A DNA stretch of 64,000 nt. Origin: Anaerococcus murdochii. GTDB lineage: Bacteria; Bacillota; Clostridia; Tissierellales; Peptoniphilaceae. The DNA lies in contig NZ_JAIPME010000002.1 of assembly GCF_019957155.1 (NCBI RefSeq), positions 1,426,001-1,490,000 of the forward strand. The letters run 5' to 3'. Below the pieces are notes generated by a model, which saw only the letters and a program-made list of their open reading frames with translations, had not been told where the DNA came from and searched no databases. Made by a program: the position numbers and the translations under genes. Of this stretch, positions 54,987 through 63,534 are shown piece after piece. Every line of letters starts with the position of its first letter. Positions within the stretch are counted from its first letter, which is position 1.

Positions 54987-57623
54987 ATGGATACAAAATA
55001 TAGTCCACAGGATTTTGAGAAAAAAATCTACAAAGAATGGGAAGAAGGCGGCTATTTTAAGGCAGGAGTAAATCCTGACAAAAAACCATTTACAATTGTT
55101 ATGCCACCACCAAATGTTACAGGCCAACTCCACTTAGGCCACGCCCTAAATAACACTTTGCAAGATATTATTATTAGGTATAAGAGGCTAGCTGGTTTTG
55201 AAGCCCTTTGGATACCAGGCACTGACCATGCTTCTATTTCTACAGAAGCAAAGGTAGTTGGGAAGATTGCCAAAGAAGGAAAAACCAAGGCGGACCTCGG
55301 CAGGGATGGTTTCCTTAAGGAAGCTTGGGATTGGACCCACGAATACGGCGGCACAATCAAAAGACAACTAAGGACAATAGGTGTTTCTTGCGACTGGGAT
55401 CACGATTCCTTCACCATGGATGAAAACTTAACTTGTGCTGTTAAAAGAGTTTTCAAAAAAATGTACGATGACGGTTTGATTTATAGGGGCAACAGGATTG
55501 TAAACTGGGATCCAATGGCTGAAACTGCTATTTCAGATGCAGAAGTTTACCACAAAGACCAAAAAGGCAAGCTTTGGTATATCAAATACCATTATGAAGA
55601 TTCTGATGATTTTATAACCATCGCTACAACCCGTCCAGAAACCATGCTAGGCGATTTGGCTGTGGCAGTAAATCCAGAAGATACAAGATTTAAAGATAAG
55701 ATAGGCAAAAATTTAATTCTTCCACTTGTAGGTAGGAAAATTCCAATAATTGCTGACGATTATGTAGATATGGAATATGGTACAGGTTGTGTAAAAATAA
55801 CCCCATCCCACGACCCTAACGACTTTGAAGTTGGCGCCCGCCACGACCTTGGCCAATGTGTTGTTCTTGACACTAAGGCCCACATTGTAGATGGCTATGG
55901 AAGATATTCTGGTATGGATAGGTATGAAGCTAGAAAAGCAATGCTAGCTGATCTTGAAGAGCAAGGATTACTTGTAAAAATCGAAGAAATCGACCACGCA
56001 GTTGGCTATTCTGAGAGAACTGATGTTGTAATCGAGCCACTTATTTCTAAGCAATGGTTTGTTAAGATGGATGGCTTTGCTAAGATGTGTATAGATGCCT
56101 ACAATTCAGGCGAACTTACTCTTATTCCAGAAAACCTATCAAAAACCTATATGAACTGGCTTGAAAATATCAGAGACTGGACAATTTCCCGTCAGCTTTG
56201 GTGGGGTCACAGACTACCAGTTTTCTATACAGAAGACGGGGAAATCATAGTTTCAGAAGACGAACCAGATGAAAATGGCATGCTAGAAGGCAAAAAAGTA
56301 ACCCAAGAAGAAGATACTCTCGATACTTGGTTCTCATCAGCTCTTTGGCCTTTCGCAACCCTAGGTTGGCCAGAAGAAAACGAAGAATTTGATTATTTCT
56401 TCCCAACAGATATTTTAATAACTGGCTATGACATAATCTTTTTCTGGGTAATAAGAATGGTATTTGCTTCTTTATATACAACTGGAAAAGTTCCGTTCTC
56501 CCACGTTTTATTTACAGGTCTAATCAGAGATAGCCAAGGCAGAAAAATGAGTAAATCACTTGGTAATGGTGTTGACCCAATAGACGTAGTTGATAAATAC
56601 GGAGCAGACGCCCTTAGGTTTACCCTAATTACAGGCAATTCTCCAGGAAACGACATGAGATATGACGAAGATAGGCTCCTTGCATCTAGAAACTTTGCAA
56701 ATAAGTTGTGGAATGCATCAAGATTTGTCCTTATGAATATAGATGAGTCTGATGATTTGGACTTTGATGGCAAAAATCTTACACTCGAAGATGAATGGAT
56801 TCTAAAAAGGCTTAACCAAGTTATAGAAGACGTATCCAAAAACCTTGATAAATACGAAATAGGTCTGGCAGCTGATAGGATAGAGGACTTTATTTGGAAC
56901 GAATATTGTGACTGGTATATAGAATTTGCTAAGATTAGACTTTATGGTGATGATGAAGAAGCAAAAGCTAATGTAAAGAAAGTTCTTCTTTACGTTCTAA
57001 AATCAATGCTAATCCTCCTTCATCCATTTATGCCATTTATAACAGAAGAAATTTATTCTTCCCTTCCAAACAAAAAGGACATGCTAATTGTTGAAGAATG
57101 GCCAGAGATTAAGGAAGAATTTAACTTCACTGAAGAAGAGAAAAACGTAAATTCTGTGATCAAGGCAATAACTGCAATCAGAAACCAAAGAGCAAGCCTA
57201 AATGTACCTGCAAAGACTAAGCAAAAATTAACTATAGTAGCAGAAAATGATAAAAATAAAGACTTACTTGAACAAATCAAGGCCCAATTTATCAACCTTG
57301 CTAGTGCAAGCGAAGTAGAAGTTTTAGAAAAGTCTCAAGCTAATATTTCTGATGACGGTCTTGTAAAACTTGTCTTTAACGAATTTTCAGTTTATATGTC
57401 CCTAGATGAATTGATGGACTATGAAAAAGAAAGAGAACGTCTAAGAGGCGAGATTAAGAAAATCGAATCTGAAATCAAAAGGGCAGAAGGCAAGCTTTCA
57501 AACAAGGGCTTTACAGACAAGGCTCCAGAGGCTGTAGTAAATAAAGAAAAAGAAAAACTAGCAGACTATAAGGATCTTTTAGAAAAAACAAAGGCCAGCC
57601 TTGAAGAAATAAAGGATAAGTAA
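54987..57623 (+). CDS. valS: Valyl-tRNA synthetase
   Basis: An 878-residue class I synthetase with HIGH-type PNVTGQLHLGHALN (about 43-56), the editing domain TTRPETMLGD, KMSKS in GRKMSKSLGNG (about 522) and a C-terminal coiled-coil tail (about 810-878). GAGGAG lies before ATG 54987; a frame five codons longer would include it. The upstream T-box responds to tRNA-Val. The next gene overlaps by one base. Confidence 0.96.
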   Translation: MDTKYSPQDFEKKIYKEWEEGGYFKAGVNPDKKPFTIVMPPPNVTGQLHLGHALNNTLQDIIIRYKRLAGFEALWIPGTDHASISTEAKVVGKIAKEGKTKADLGRDGFLKEAWDWTHEYGGTIKRQLRTIGVSCDWDHDSFTMDENLTCAVKRVFKKMYDDGLIYRGNRIVNWDPMAETAISDAEVYHKDQKGKLWYIKYHYEDSDDFITIATTRPETMLGDLAVAVNPEDTRFKDKIGKNLILPLVGRKIPIIADDYVDMEYGTGCVKITPSHDPNDFEVGARHDLGQCVVLDTKAHIVDGYGRYSGMDRYEARKAMLADLEEQGLLVKIEEIDHAVGYSERTDVVIEPLISKQWFVKMDGFAKMCIDAYNSGELTLIPENLSKTYMNWLENIRDWTISRQLWWGHRLPVFYTEDGEIIVSEDEPDENGMLEGKKVTQEEDTLDTWFSSALWPFATLGWPEENEEFDYFFPTDILITGYDIIFFWVIRMVFASLYTTGKVPFSHVLFTGLIRDSQGRKMSKSLGNGVDPIDVVDKYGADALRFTLITGNSPGNDMRYDEDRLLASRNFANKLWNASRFVLMNIDESDDLDFDGKNLTLEDEWILKRLNQVIEDVSKNLDKYEIGLAADRIEDFIWNEYCDWYIEFAKIRLYGDDEEAKANVKKVLLYVLKSMLILLHPFMPFITEEIYSSLPNKKDMLIVEEWPEIKEEFNFTEEEKNVNSVIKAITAIRNQRASLNVPAKTKQKLTIVAENDKNKDLLEQIKAQFINLASASEVEVLEKSQANISDDGLVKLVFNEFSVYMSLDELMDYEKERERLRGEIKKIESEIKRAEGKLSNKGFTDKAPEAVVNKEKEKLADYKDLLEKTKASLEEIKDK

Positions 57624-58357
57624 TGTACGGAGAGTTTTCCTATATCTATGATAAATTAAGTTTTGATATAGATTACGACTACTATGCTCAAAATATCAAG
57701 GATTTGGCCAAAGATTATAAAATTGGAAATGAGAATATGCTTGAGCTCGCTTGTGGCTCAGGCATGCTCACCCAATATTTTTTCGATGACTTTGATAGGA
57801 TAGACGCCCTTGATATTTCAACAGATATGCTAAACTGTTTTGCAGAAAAATACGACAATGACAAGGTAAATCTCATCTATTATGACATGGTAGAATACGA
57901 GAAAAAAGACTTTTACGATCTAATAGTAATCCTTTTGGATAGTGTAAATTACGTCACAAATCCAGCTGACCTTGAGAAGTTATTTAGAAACTCCTATAAC
58001 AACCTCAAGGACGATTCGCTTTTGGTTTTTGATATAAATTCAGAAATGAAAATGCGAGAAATTTTTGGGTCAGAATGTTATGTCTACGAGTATGAGGATA
58101 TTTTCTATACTTGGGATAATTATATGGAAGATGACCTAATTGATATGAATCTAAACTTTTTCGTAGAAAATCCAGACGGAACATACAGGAGAATAGAAGA
58201 ATACCAACAAGAAAGGATTTACGGGATTGACTATGTAAAAACTTTGCTTGAAAAGATTGGTTTTACTGATATAAGGATTTTTGACGAGGATACACTTGAC
58301 GATGTAAATGAGGAAACTTTGAGAGTCCTATTTTCAGCAAGAAAGGCGGCAAAATGA
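57623..58357 (+). CDS. Class I SAM-dependent methyltransferase
   Basis: A 244-residue protein with the SAM-binding motif [15 protein letters not shown] (about 39-53), acidic residue in DALDISTDM and motif [14 protein letters not shown]. It belongs to the large methyltransferase type 11/25 group. The substrate is not known. It starts inside the valS stop (TAATG) and overlaps the cold-shock gene by four bases, so it is under the T-box. Confidence 0.82.
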   Translation: MYGEFSYIYDKLSFDIDYDYYAQNIKDLAKDYKIGNENMLELACGSGMLTQYFFDDFDRIDALDISTDMLNCFAEKYDNDKVNLIYYDMVEYEKKDFYDLIVILLDSVNYVTNPADLEKLFRNSYNNLKDDSLLVFDINSEMKMREIFGSECYVYEYEDIFYTWDNYMEDDLIDMNLNFFVENPDGTYRRIEEYQQERIYGIDYVKTLLEKIGFTDIRIFDEDTLDDVNEETLRVLFSARKAAK

Positions 58358-58554
58358 GTATAGGTGTAGTTAAATTTTTTGATAATAAAAAAGGATTTGG
58401 CTTCATAAAATGGGGCGGAGAAGACCTCTTCGTCCATTTTTCAGATATTATTTCTGAGGAAGAATTTAAGAGGCTAGATACTGGAGATAATGTAGAATTT
58501 GAAAAAATAGATGCCCCAAGAGGCCCACAAGCAAAAAAAGTTAAGAAATTATAG
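58354..58554 (+). CDS. Cold-shock-domain protein
   Basis: A 66-residue RNA/ssDNA-binding protein. [17 protein letters not shown] contains RNP1 (KGFGFIKW, 13-20) and DLFVHFSDI is RNP2 (24-32). It would act as an RNA chaperone or antiterminator. Its place as the last gene of a T-box operon is unusual, since csp genes are normally monocistronic with their own leader. AAAGG precedes the ATG. Confidence 0.92.
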   Translation: MSIGVVKFFDNKKGFGFIKWGGEDLFVHFSDIISEEEFKRLDTGDNVEFEKIDAPRGPQAKKVKKL

Positions 58555-58557
58555 TAA

Positions 58558-58583
58558 AAATCCCTCGGTTGAGGGATTTTTTT
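58558..58583 (+). terminator. Terminator of the valS operon
   Basis: AAATCCCTC pairs with GAGGGATTT around GGTT, followed by a T-run. Confidence 0.88.
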
Positions 58584-58664
58584 GCATATTGAATTTCTAA
58601 TAAAATAATCAATTGATTAACAAGCTAAATTGTGCTAGTATAGAATCATAAGAAAGGATTAATT

Positions 58665-59033
58665 ATGGATTTTTTAGACAGTGTTTTTTCAAAAGTTAGT
58701 AAGGCTTCTAACAAGGTTAGTGAATCTGCTAAAACAAAAATAGAAGAAAATAAACTAAAAAAAGAATATAAAAATTTGGAAGAAGAGATGAATCAAGCTC
58801 TAAGGCTTATGGGATGTGAGCTTTATGATAGGTTAGAAAAAGGCGAAAGTCTACCAGATTTTAAAGAGGAAAGAGAAAATATAAAAAAATTATATGAAAG
58901 ACTCACAGACCTAAATAAGCAAATAATTATCCTAACAAATGCAACTAGAAAATGTCCTAATTGCGGGGCCATATATGAGGCAAACGCAAATTTTTGCCCT
59001 GTTTGCGGACAAAAGAGAGAATTAAATGGATAA
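58665..59033 (+). CDS. Zinc-ribbon protein with a coiled-coil N-terminus
   Basis: A 122-residue protein. Residues about 20-90 are highly charged and helical, likely a coiled coil; the C-terminus carries a zinc ribbon with cysteines 97, 100, 111 and 114 (CPNC...CPVC). It has no signal peptide. It overlaps the next gene by eight bases, and that gene also has a zinc ribbon, so the two may form one complex at the membrane. I do not know the function. AAAGGA precedes the ATG. Confidence 0.7.
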   Translation: MDFLDSVFSKVSKASNKVSESAKTKIEENKLKKEYKNLEEEMNQALRLMGCELYDRLEKGESLPDFKEERENIKKLYERLTDLNKQIIILTNATRKCPNCGAIYEANANFCPVCGQKRELNG

Positions 59034-60609
59034 GTATTTGTTAAAAGAAAAATGTCCTCAGTGTTCTTATGAATTAAAAATAGGCTATAAATATTGCCCT
59101 AATTGTGGAATTCTTGTAGGAAACGACGGGCCTAGGGTTAAGAGGACGTCTTTTATTGATTTAAAGGATACGACAAAAAAGACTGGACCAATTGCAAAAC
59201 CTCTTATAGATATATATGACAATCTCAGTAAAAGCATAAATGCGTCAGATAAGATTTTAAATACCGATATTTATCCTCTTATAATTAAAATAGGTGAAAA
59301 TCCCGAAATTATAAAGTTTAATAAGGAAATTATCTTAGAAAATGATGTTGTCTTAGCAAATGATTATAAGGGCTATTATATTGAGGTTAATCCAAGTTCG
59401 AACCTATTTGTAAACAAAAAAATTATAGACTCCACCAATAAATATTATCTTCATAACAATGATCTAATAGAATTAAAAGGCCTTATCCTAATTTATACAA
59501 TTTTAGACCAGGAAGATGTTATATGGGAAAAGCAAAAAGTTGATGGAAGCTTTAACTTAGATGTCGATTTTATAAGATATGAAAATGCTAGACTTGTAAT
59601 CAAGCCACCTTCTGAGGGACTTTTCTTAAATAATAAAAAAATTTATGATGAAATTTTATTTAATAATAATGATTTTGTCCAAAAAGACGGAAGGATGTTT
59701 ATCCTAAGGGATGATTTCCTAATTTATCAAAAAGAATTAGAAGACTATCAGAAAAGATCCAAGGCTATTTTTGCTGTAAATATAGATAAGGATGATATCC
59801 TGGATGTAGATATTAAAGAAAAAGTGGTTATGACAGAAAATGGTCCTAAAACCCTACTTAAGGATATTAAATTTGAAGCAAAACCAGGGGAACTTATCTT
59901 AGTGCTAGGATCATCAGGAGCTGGCAAATCCACATTTTTCAATGAATTTTTAAATGAACATAACTCAAAGGCTCAAATAAGTATAGGCAATATAGACTTT
60001 GCCAAAAACTTTGATTTGGCCAAAAGAATGGTGTCGACAGTACCTCAATTTGACCTATCTAGAGACAATGATACGGTTTTTATGACTCTTAAAAACTCTG
60101 GGGAATTAAAACTTCCTAGGGACTTTACCAAGGATGATAACTTATTAGATGCTTACGTAATAGAAATCCTTGATATGATGAACCTTTCAAGGTTAAAAGA
60201 ATCCTTAGTAAAAGATTTATCTGGAGGTGAGAGAAAAAGGCTATCCATAGCCAGTGAATATATTGCATCACCTGTAGTTTTTTTGCTAGATGAGCCAGAT
60301 TCTGGGCTTGACGGCTATAATGCAAGGTCGATTATGGCAAACCTAAGGACAATAGCAGATAATGGCAAGATAATTATGGTAATTTCCCATAGCCCAGATA
60401 GGACTGTAGAATTATATGATAAAATCTTAGTTCTGGGTAAAAGTCAGACTGAAAATTGTGGTGAACTAGCCTTTTATGGAAGCCCAGATGAAGCTATGGA
60501 ATTTTTTGATACAAAAAATATTGAAACAATTGTCGATAGACTTTTAGATGATACGGATTATTATGTAGAAAAATTTAATAAAGGGGAAAGAGATGAATTA
60601 TCTATCTAA
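59026..60609 (+). CDS. ABCG-type ATPase with N-terminal zinc ribbon and FHA-like region
   Basis: A 527-residue protein. A zinc ribbon (Cys 10, 13, 24, 27) is followed by two beta-rich segments (about 85-165 and 180-235) that look like degenerate FHA modules, each with a FVNKKII or FLNNKKIY turn. The ABC domain (about 265-480) has Walker A GSSGAGKSTFFN, signature LSGGERKRLS and Walker B VFLLDEPDSGLDG, and then the GELAFYGSPDEAMEFF segment typical of ABCG/White transporters. The membrane part is the next gene, overlapping by 17 bp. It recalls the FHA-ABC transporter Rv1747 of mycobacteria, but split and with zinc ribbons. The substrate is unknown. Confidence 0.8.
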   Translation: MDKYLLKEKCPQCSYELKIGYKYCPNCGILVGNDGPRVKRTSFIDLKDTTKKTGPIAKPLIDIYDNLSKSINASDKILNTDIYPLIIKIGENPEIIKFNKEIILENDVVLANDYKGYYIEVNPSSNLFVNKKIIDSTNKYYLHNNDLIELKGLILIYTILDQEDVIWEKQKVDGSFNLDVDFIRYENARLVIKPPSEGLFLNNKKIYDEILFNNNDFVQKDGRMFILRDDFLIYQKELEDYQKRSKAIFAVNIDKDDILDVDIKEKVVMTENGPKTLLKDIKFEAKPGELILVLGSSGAGKSTFFNEFLNEHNSKAQISIGNIDFAKNFDLAKRMVSTVPQFDLSRDNDTVFMTLKNSGELKLPRDFTKDDNLLDAYVIEILDMMNLSRLKESLVKDLSGGERKRLSIASEYIASPVVFLLDEPDSGLDGYNARSIMANLRTIADNGKIIMVISHSPDRTVELYDKILVLGKSQTENCGELAFYGSPDEAMEFFDTKNIETIVDRLLDDTDYYVEKFNKGERDELSI

Positions 60610-61387
60610 AAAAGAACAGATAAAAGTTTATTATGGAAAATTAATTAGGGATTTTAAAAATAAGTCAAAATTAGTAATTTTACTAGGAGCTATCACTACA
60701 CCTTTAATAGTAAGGCTCATAACTGGTCCAGATAGTTTTTTAACAACATCGTCTGATGCTGGAACAGCTGTATTTATCTTGGCTTGTGCTTGTTTGTGGC
60801 TAGGGATTTTTAACTCCATCACATCAATTTGCAAGGAAAGAGACATAATAAAGCACGAATATAGGGAAGGACTAGATATAAAATCATATATAGCCAGTCA
60901 TATGATCTTCGGTCTTTTGATAGTTTTAATAGAAGCTTTAATAATAACAATACTTCTTACAATTTTTTACCATCAAAATATGGATAATTATATTGTAATT
61001 CTTGGATTATTTATTAGTTTTTTCCTTATTATCTATGCTGCCAATGCCCTTGGAATTTTAATTTCTGCAGCAGTTAAAAATACAGAAATAGCAATGACTG
61101 TCATGCCTTTTGTCTTATTAATTCAACTGGTTTTGGCAGGAAATATCAAACTTGAAAAATTGTATCTCCAAGCCATATCATGCCTTATGATTAGTAAAAA
61201 TGGCTATGATTCCATCTTAAGACTAACAGGTTTTACTGAAAGACCTGGGTCCTTCCATGGTGTTGGAAAATTTATTGACTACTCCAATGTAAGTCATTTT
61301 ATAGTTTGTTGGTTGATGCTTATAGTCTTGTCAGTCCTATGTGGATACTTGGCAGGAAAAGTTTTAGAAAAAAACATAAACAAATAA
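60593..61387 (+). CDS. ABC-2-type permease partner of the zinc-ribbon ATPase
   Basis: A 264-residue membrane protein with about six helices, beginning with a cytoplasmic stretch and TSICKERDIIKHEYREGLDIKSY-like region (about 81-103), which matches the coupling region of ABCG/ABC-2 permeases. GGGG lies six bases before the ATG. It should pair with the overlapping ATPase to form the transporter. The operon ends here at a terminator. Confidence 0.8.
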   Translation: MNYLSKKEQIKVYYGKLIRDFKNKSKLVILLGAITTPLIVRLITGPDSFLTTSSDAGTAVFILACACLWLGIFNSITSICKERDIIKHEYREGLDIKSYIASHMIFGLLIVLIEALIITILLTIFYHQNMDNYIVILGLFISFFLIIYAANALGILISAAVKNTEIAMTVMPFVLLIQLVLAGNIKLEKLYLQAISCLMISKNGYDSILRLTGFTERPGSFHGVGKFIDYSNVSHFIVCWLMLIVLSVLCGYLAGKVLEKNINK

Positions 61388-61412
61388 AGGTCTTGCCTGG
61401 CAAGGCCTTTTA
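61386..61412. terminator. Bidirectional terminator between the ABC permease and rhodanese genes
   Basis: AAAGGTCTTGCC pairs with GGCAAGGCCTTT (one G-T pair) around a very tight loop; T-rich on the plus side, A-rich on the minus side. Confidence 0.75.
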
Positions 61413-61706
61413 TTTAATTAGCTTATAGTCAAAGAGTTCAACTCCTGGGGCAAGGCTTAGGTTTTTATAGCCAAGTGCAGCTAGTTTTTTAACAGCCATC
61501 TTAGATCTGCCATTTGTCCTGCAATGGATTATGAGTTTTTCATCTTTTCCAAGGTCAAAGTCATTTTCCAAAATTTTATCAAGTGGAATGTTTATGGCAT
61601 TTTTGATGTGGCCATTTTTATATTCTTCTTCAGTTCTTACGTCGATAATTTTATATGTTGGGTCAAGTTTTAATAAGTCGTCGCCTGAAATTGCTTTAAT
61701 ATCCAT
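61410..61706 (-). CDS. Single-domain rhodanese-like sulfurtransferase
   Basis: A 98-residue rhodanese domain with the catalytic Cys62 in HCRTNGRSKMA, IIDVRTEEEYKNGHI (20-34) and the final LAPGVELFDY. It would carry a persulfide sulfur or act on another thiol substrate in the cytoplasm. The start at 61706 is preceded by AAGGAGAT; an open frame extends to 61766 but lacks a ribosome site. It is monocistronic. Confidence 0.88.
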   Translation of the reverse strand: MDIKAISGDDLLKLDPTYKIIDVRTEEEYKNGHIKNAINIPLDKILENDFDLGKDEKLIIHCRTNGRSKMAVKKLAALGYKNLSLAPGVELFDYKLIK

Positions 61707-61795
61707 ACTTATCTCCTTTTCATCACTATACCATAAATTTATATTATTTTGTTTAAAAACTGACACTTTATGGTAAATAAATATAGAGGTGAATT

Positions 61796-62440
61796 ATGAA
61801 AATTTTAATTACAGGATTTGATGCCTTTGGCGGAGAAAAAATAAACCCAGCAAGTCTAATTTTAAATAAGCTCGGAGATGAAATTGATGGTCACAGGTTA
61901 GAAAAACTCTTTCTTCCTACTAAGTTTGTTGGAAGTGCAGATATACTTGAAAAGAAAATAATCAAGACAAGGCCAGATATAATCATTTCTCTTGGTCAAG
62001 CAGGCGGGAGGACTGATATTACAGCAGAAAGGGTGGCTATAAATATAGCAGATGCTTCGATTGCTGATAACGATGGGAAGATGCCTATTGATGAAAAAAT
62101 AAGATGGGATGGAGAAAATGCCTATTTTTCGACACTGCCAATTAAGGCAATAGTTGAAAATCTTAGAAAAGAAGAAATTCCTGCTTCAGTTTCAAACTCA
62201 GCTGGTACCTATGTTTGCAATTTCATCATGTATAACGACTTGTATTTTGCCGATAAATACAAAAATATATCAGCAGGCTTTATCCATGTCCCATATTTGC
62301 CAGCCCAGGTTTTAGATAAGAGGGGTATGGGATCTATGAGTCTTGAAAATATGGTCAAGGCTGTAGAAATTATTATAAAAACATCGATAGCATACAAGGG
62401 CAAGGAAGACTTGGCCAAAGCAGAAGGGAGGATATGCTAA
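61796..62440 (+). CDS. pcp: Pyroglutamyl-peptidase I
   Basis: A 214-residue cysteine peptidase (C15 family) that removes N-terminal pyroglutamate. The triad is visible: Glu78 in AERVAINI, Cys141 in AGTYVCNFIMY and His164 in GFIHVPYLP. FGGEKINPAS (11-20) is the substrate loop. GAGGTG precedes the ATG. Its stop overlaps the start of the lipase-like gene (TAATG). It fits amino-acid and peptide use by an asaccharolytic anaerobe (inference). Confidence 0.93.
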   Translation: MKILITGFDAFGGEKINPASLILNKLGDEIDGHRLEKLFLPTKFVGSADILEKKIIKTRPDIIISLGQAGGRTDITAERVAINIADASIADNDGKMPIDEKIRWDGENAYFSTLPIKAIVENLRKEEIPASVSNSAGTYVCNFIMYNDLYFADKYKNISAGFIHVPYLPAQVLDKRGMGSMSLENMVKAVEIIIKTSIAYKGKEDLAKAEGRIC

Positions 62441-63444
62441 TGAACAAAATAATAATTATTTTATTAATTTTACTCATTCCACAAATTTATTATTTGATTA
62501 AGGAAATTCGTTATAAGTCACTTGATATGACAAAGAAGTTTTTTAGGAGGCAGACTGTAAAAAAAGATGGATTTTATGAGGAAGCCTACCTTACAAATAC
62601 CGATGGTTTTGACTCTTTTGTAAGGATATTAAGTTGTGAAAATCCCAAGGCTATTGTTCAACTAATCCACGGTGTGGCAGAACATTCGGGAAATTATTTA
62701 GATTTTGCAAACTTTTTAAATAAAAATGGATACATAGTTGTAATAGGCGATCACAGGGGCCACGGCAAATCAATTTCAACTACCTATCCAAATGGCTATA
62801 TGAAAAGGGCAGAAGAGATCGTGGACGATGAGATAATGGTTGCAAAATACATGAAAAAAGAATATCCAGGCCTTAAATATTATATGTTGGGCCATTCAAT
62901 GGGATCTATGCTTGCTAGATTATTTATAAGGAAAAACGATGATTTAATAGACAAACTTATTTTAACTGGAACTGTGCCAACAAATCCTCTATCAGCCTTT
63001 GCCTTATTTTTCTTTAATATAGGATGTTTTTACTTTGGAGATAAGGGAGAAAGCAGGTTGATCGATGCCCTTGTTGGGGCAAAGGGTTTAGAATTTATAT
63101 CTTATGATGGGGAAAATATAGAAATAAAAGCTAATGACCCACTTAGGATTTTTAAGTTTAAGACTGGTTATTCAAGGGTCTTAGTAGAGATTAATAAAAA
63201 ATTAGGCCAAAAATCCACATATAAATGTAAAAATAAGGATTTGGAAATTTATAATATGGTTGGCGAAGATGACATTATAACCAAGGGAGATAAGGGAATT
63301 AAGTCCAGTCTAGATTTTTTAAAATCAATTGGTTATAAAAATATCCAAAATAAGGTCTATAAAAATATGAAACACGAAATTCTAAATGAAACCGACAAAA
63401 AAATGGTCTATGAGGATATATTGAATTTTTTTGAAGGTAAATAA
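62440..63444 (+). CDS. Alpha/beta hydrolase, lysophospholipase/monoglyceride-lipase type
   Basis: A 334-residue protein with an N-terminal hydrophobic helix (about 2-17), probably a membrane anchor, then an alpha/beta hydrolase fold: oxyanion region LIHGVAEHSGNY, GDHRGHGKS, nucleophile Ser in LGHSMGS, and a C-terminal Asp (VGEDDIITKG) and His (MKHEILNE). It likely cleaves monoacylglycerol or lysophospholipid. The start at ATG 62440 lies eight bases after GGGAGG; an ATG at 62434 is too close to the site. It is coupled to pcp. Confidence 0.85.
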   Translation: MNKIIIILLILLIPQIYYLIKEIRYKSLDMTKKFFRRQTVKKDGFYEEAYLTNTDGFDSFVRILSCENPKAIVQLIHGVAEHSGNYLDFANFLNKNGYIVVIGDHRGHGKSISTTYPNGYMKRAEEIVDDEIMVAKYMKKEYPGLKYYMLGHSMGSMLARLFIRKNDDLIDKLILTGTVPTNPLSAFALFFFNIGCFYFGDKGESRLIDALVGAKGLEFISYDGENIEIKANDPLRIFKFKTGYSRVLVEINKKLGQKSTYKCKNKDLEIYNMVGEDDIITKGDKGIKSSLDFLKSIGYKNIQNKVYKNMKHEILNETDKKMVYEDILNFFEGK

Positions 63445-63479
63445 TTAAAGATTTTAATGTAACTTTACAATAAAATATT

Positions 63480-63507
63480 TTGTTATAAAAGTAACTTATG
63501 TTATAAT
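63480..63507 (+). promoter_or_regulatory. Promoter of the secreted CAP-like protein gene
   Basis: TTGTTA (63480-63485) and TATAAT (63502-63507), 16-bp spacer, 27 bases before the ATG. Confidence 0.65.
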
Positions 63508-63534
63508 AGTACTAATAAATATAAAGGAGCAGTC

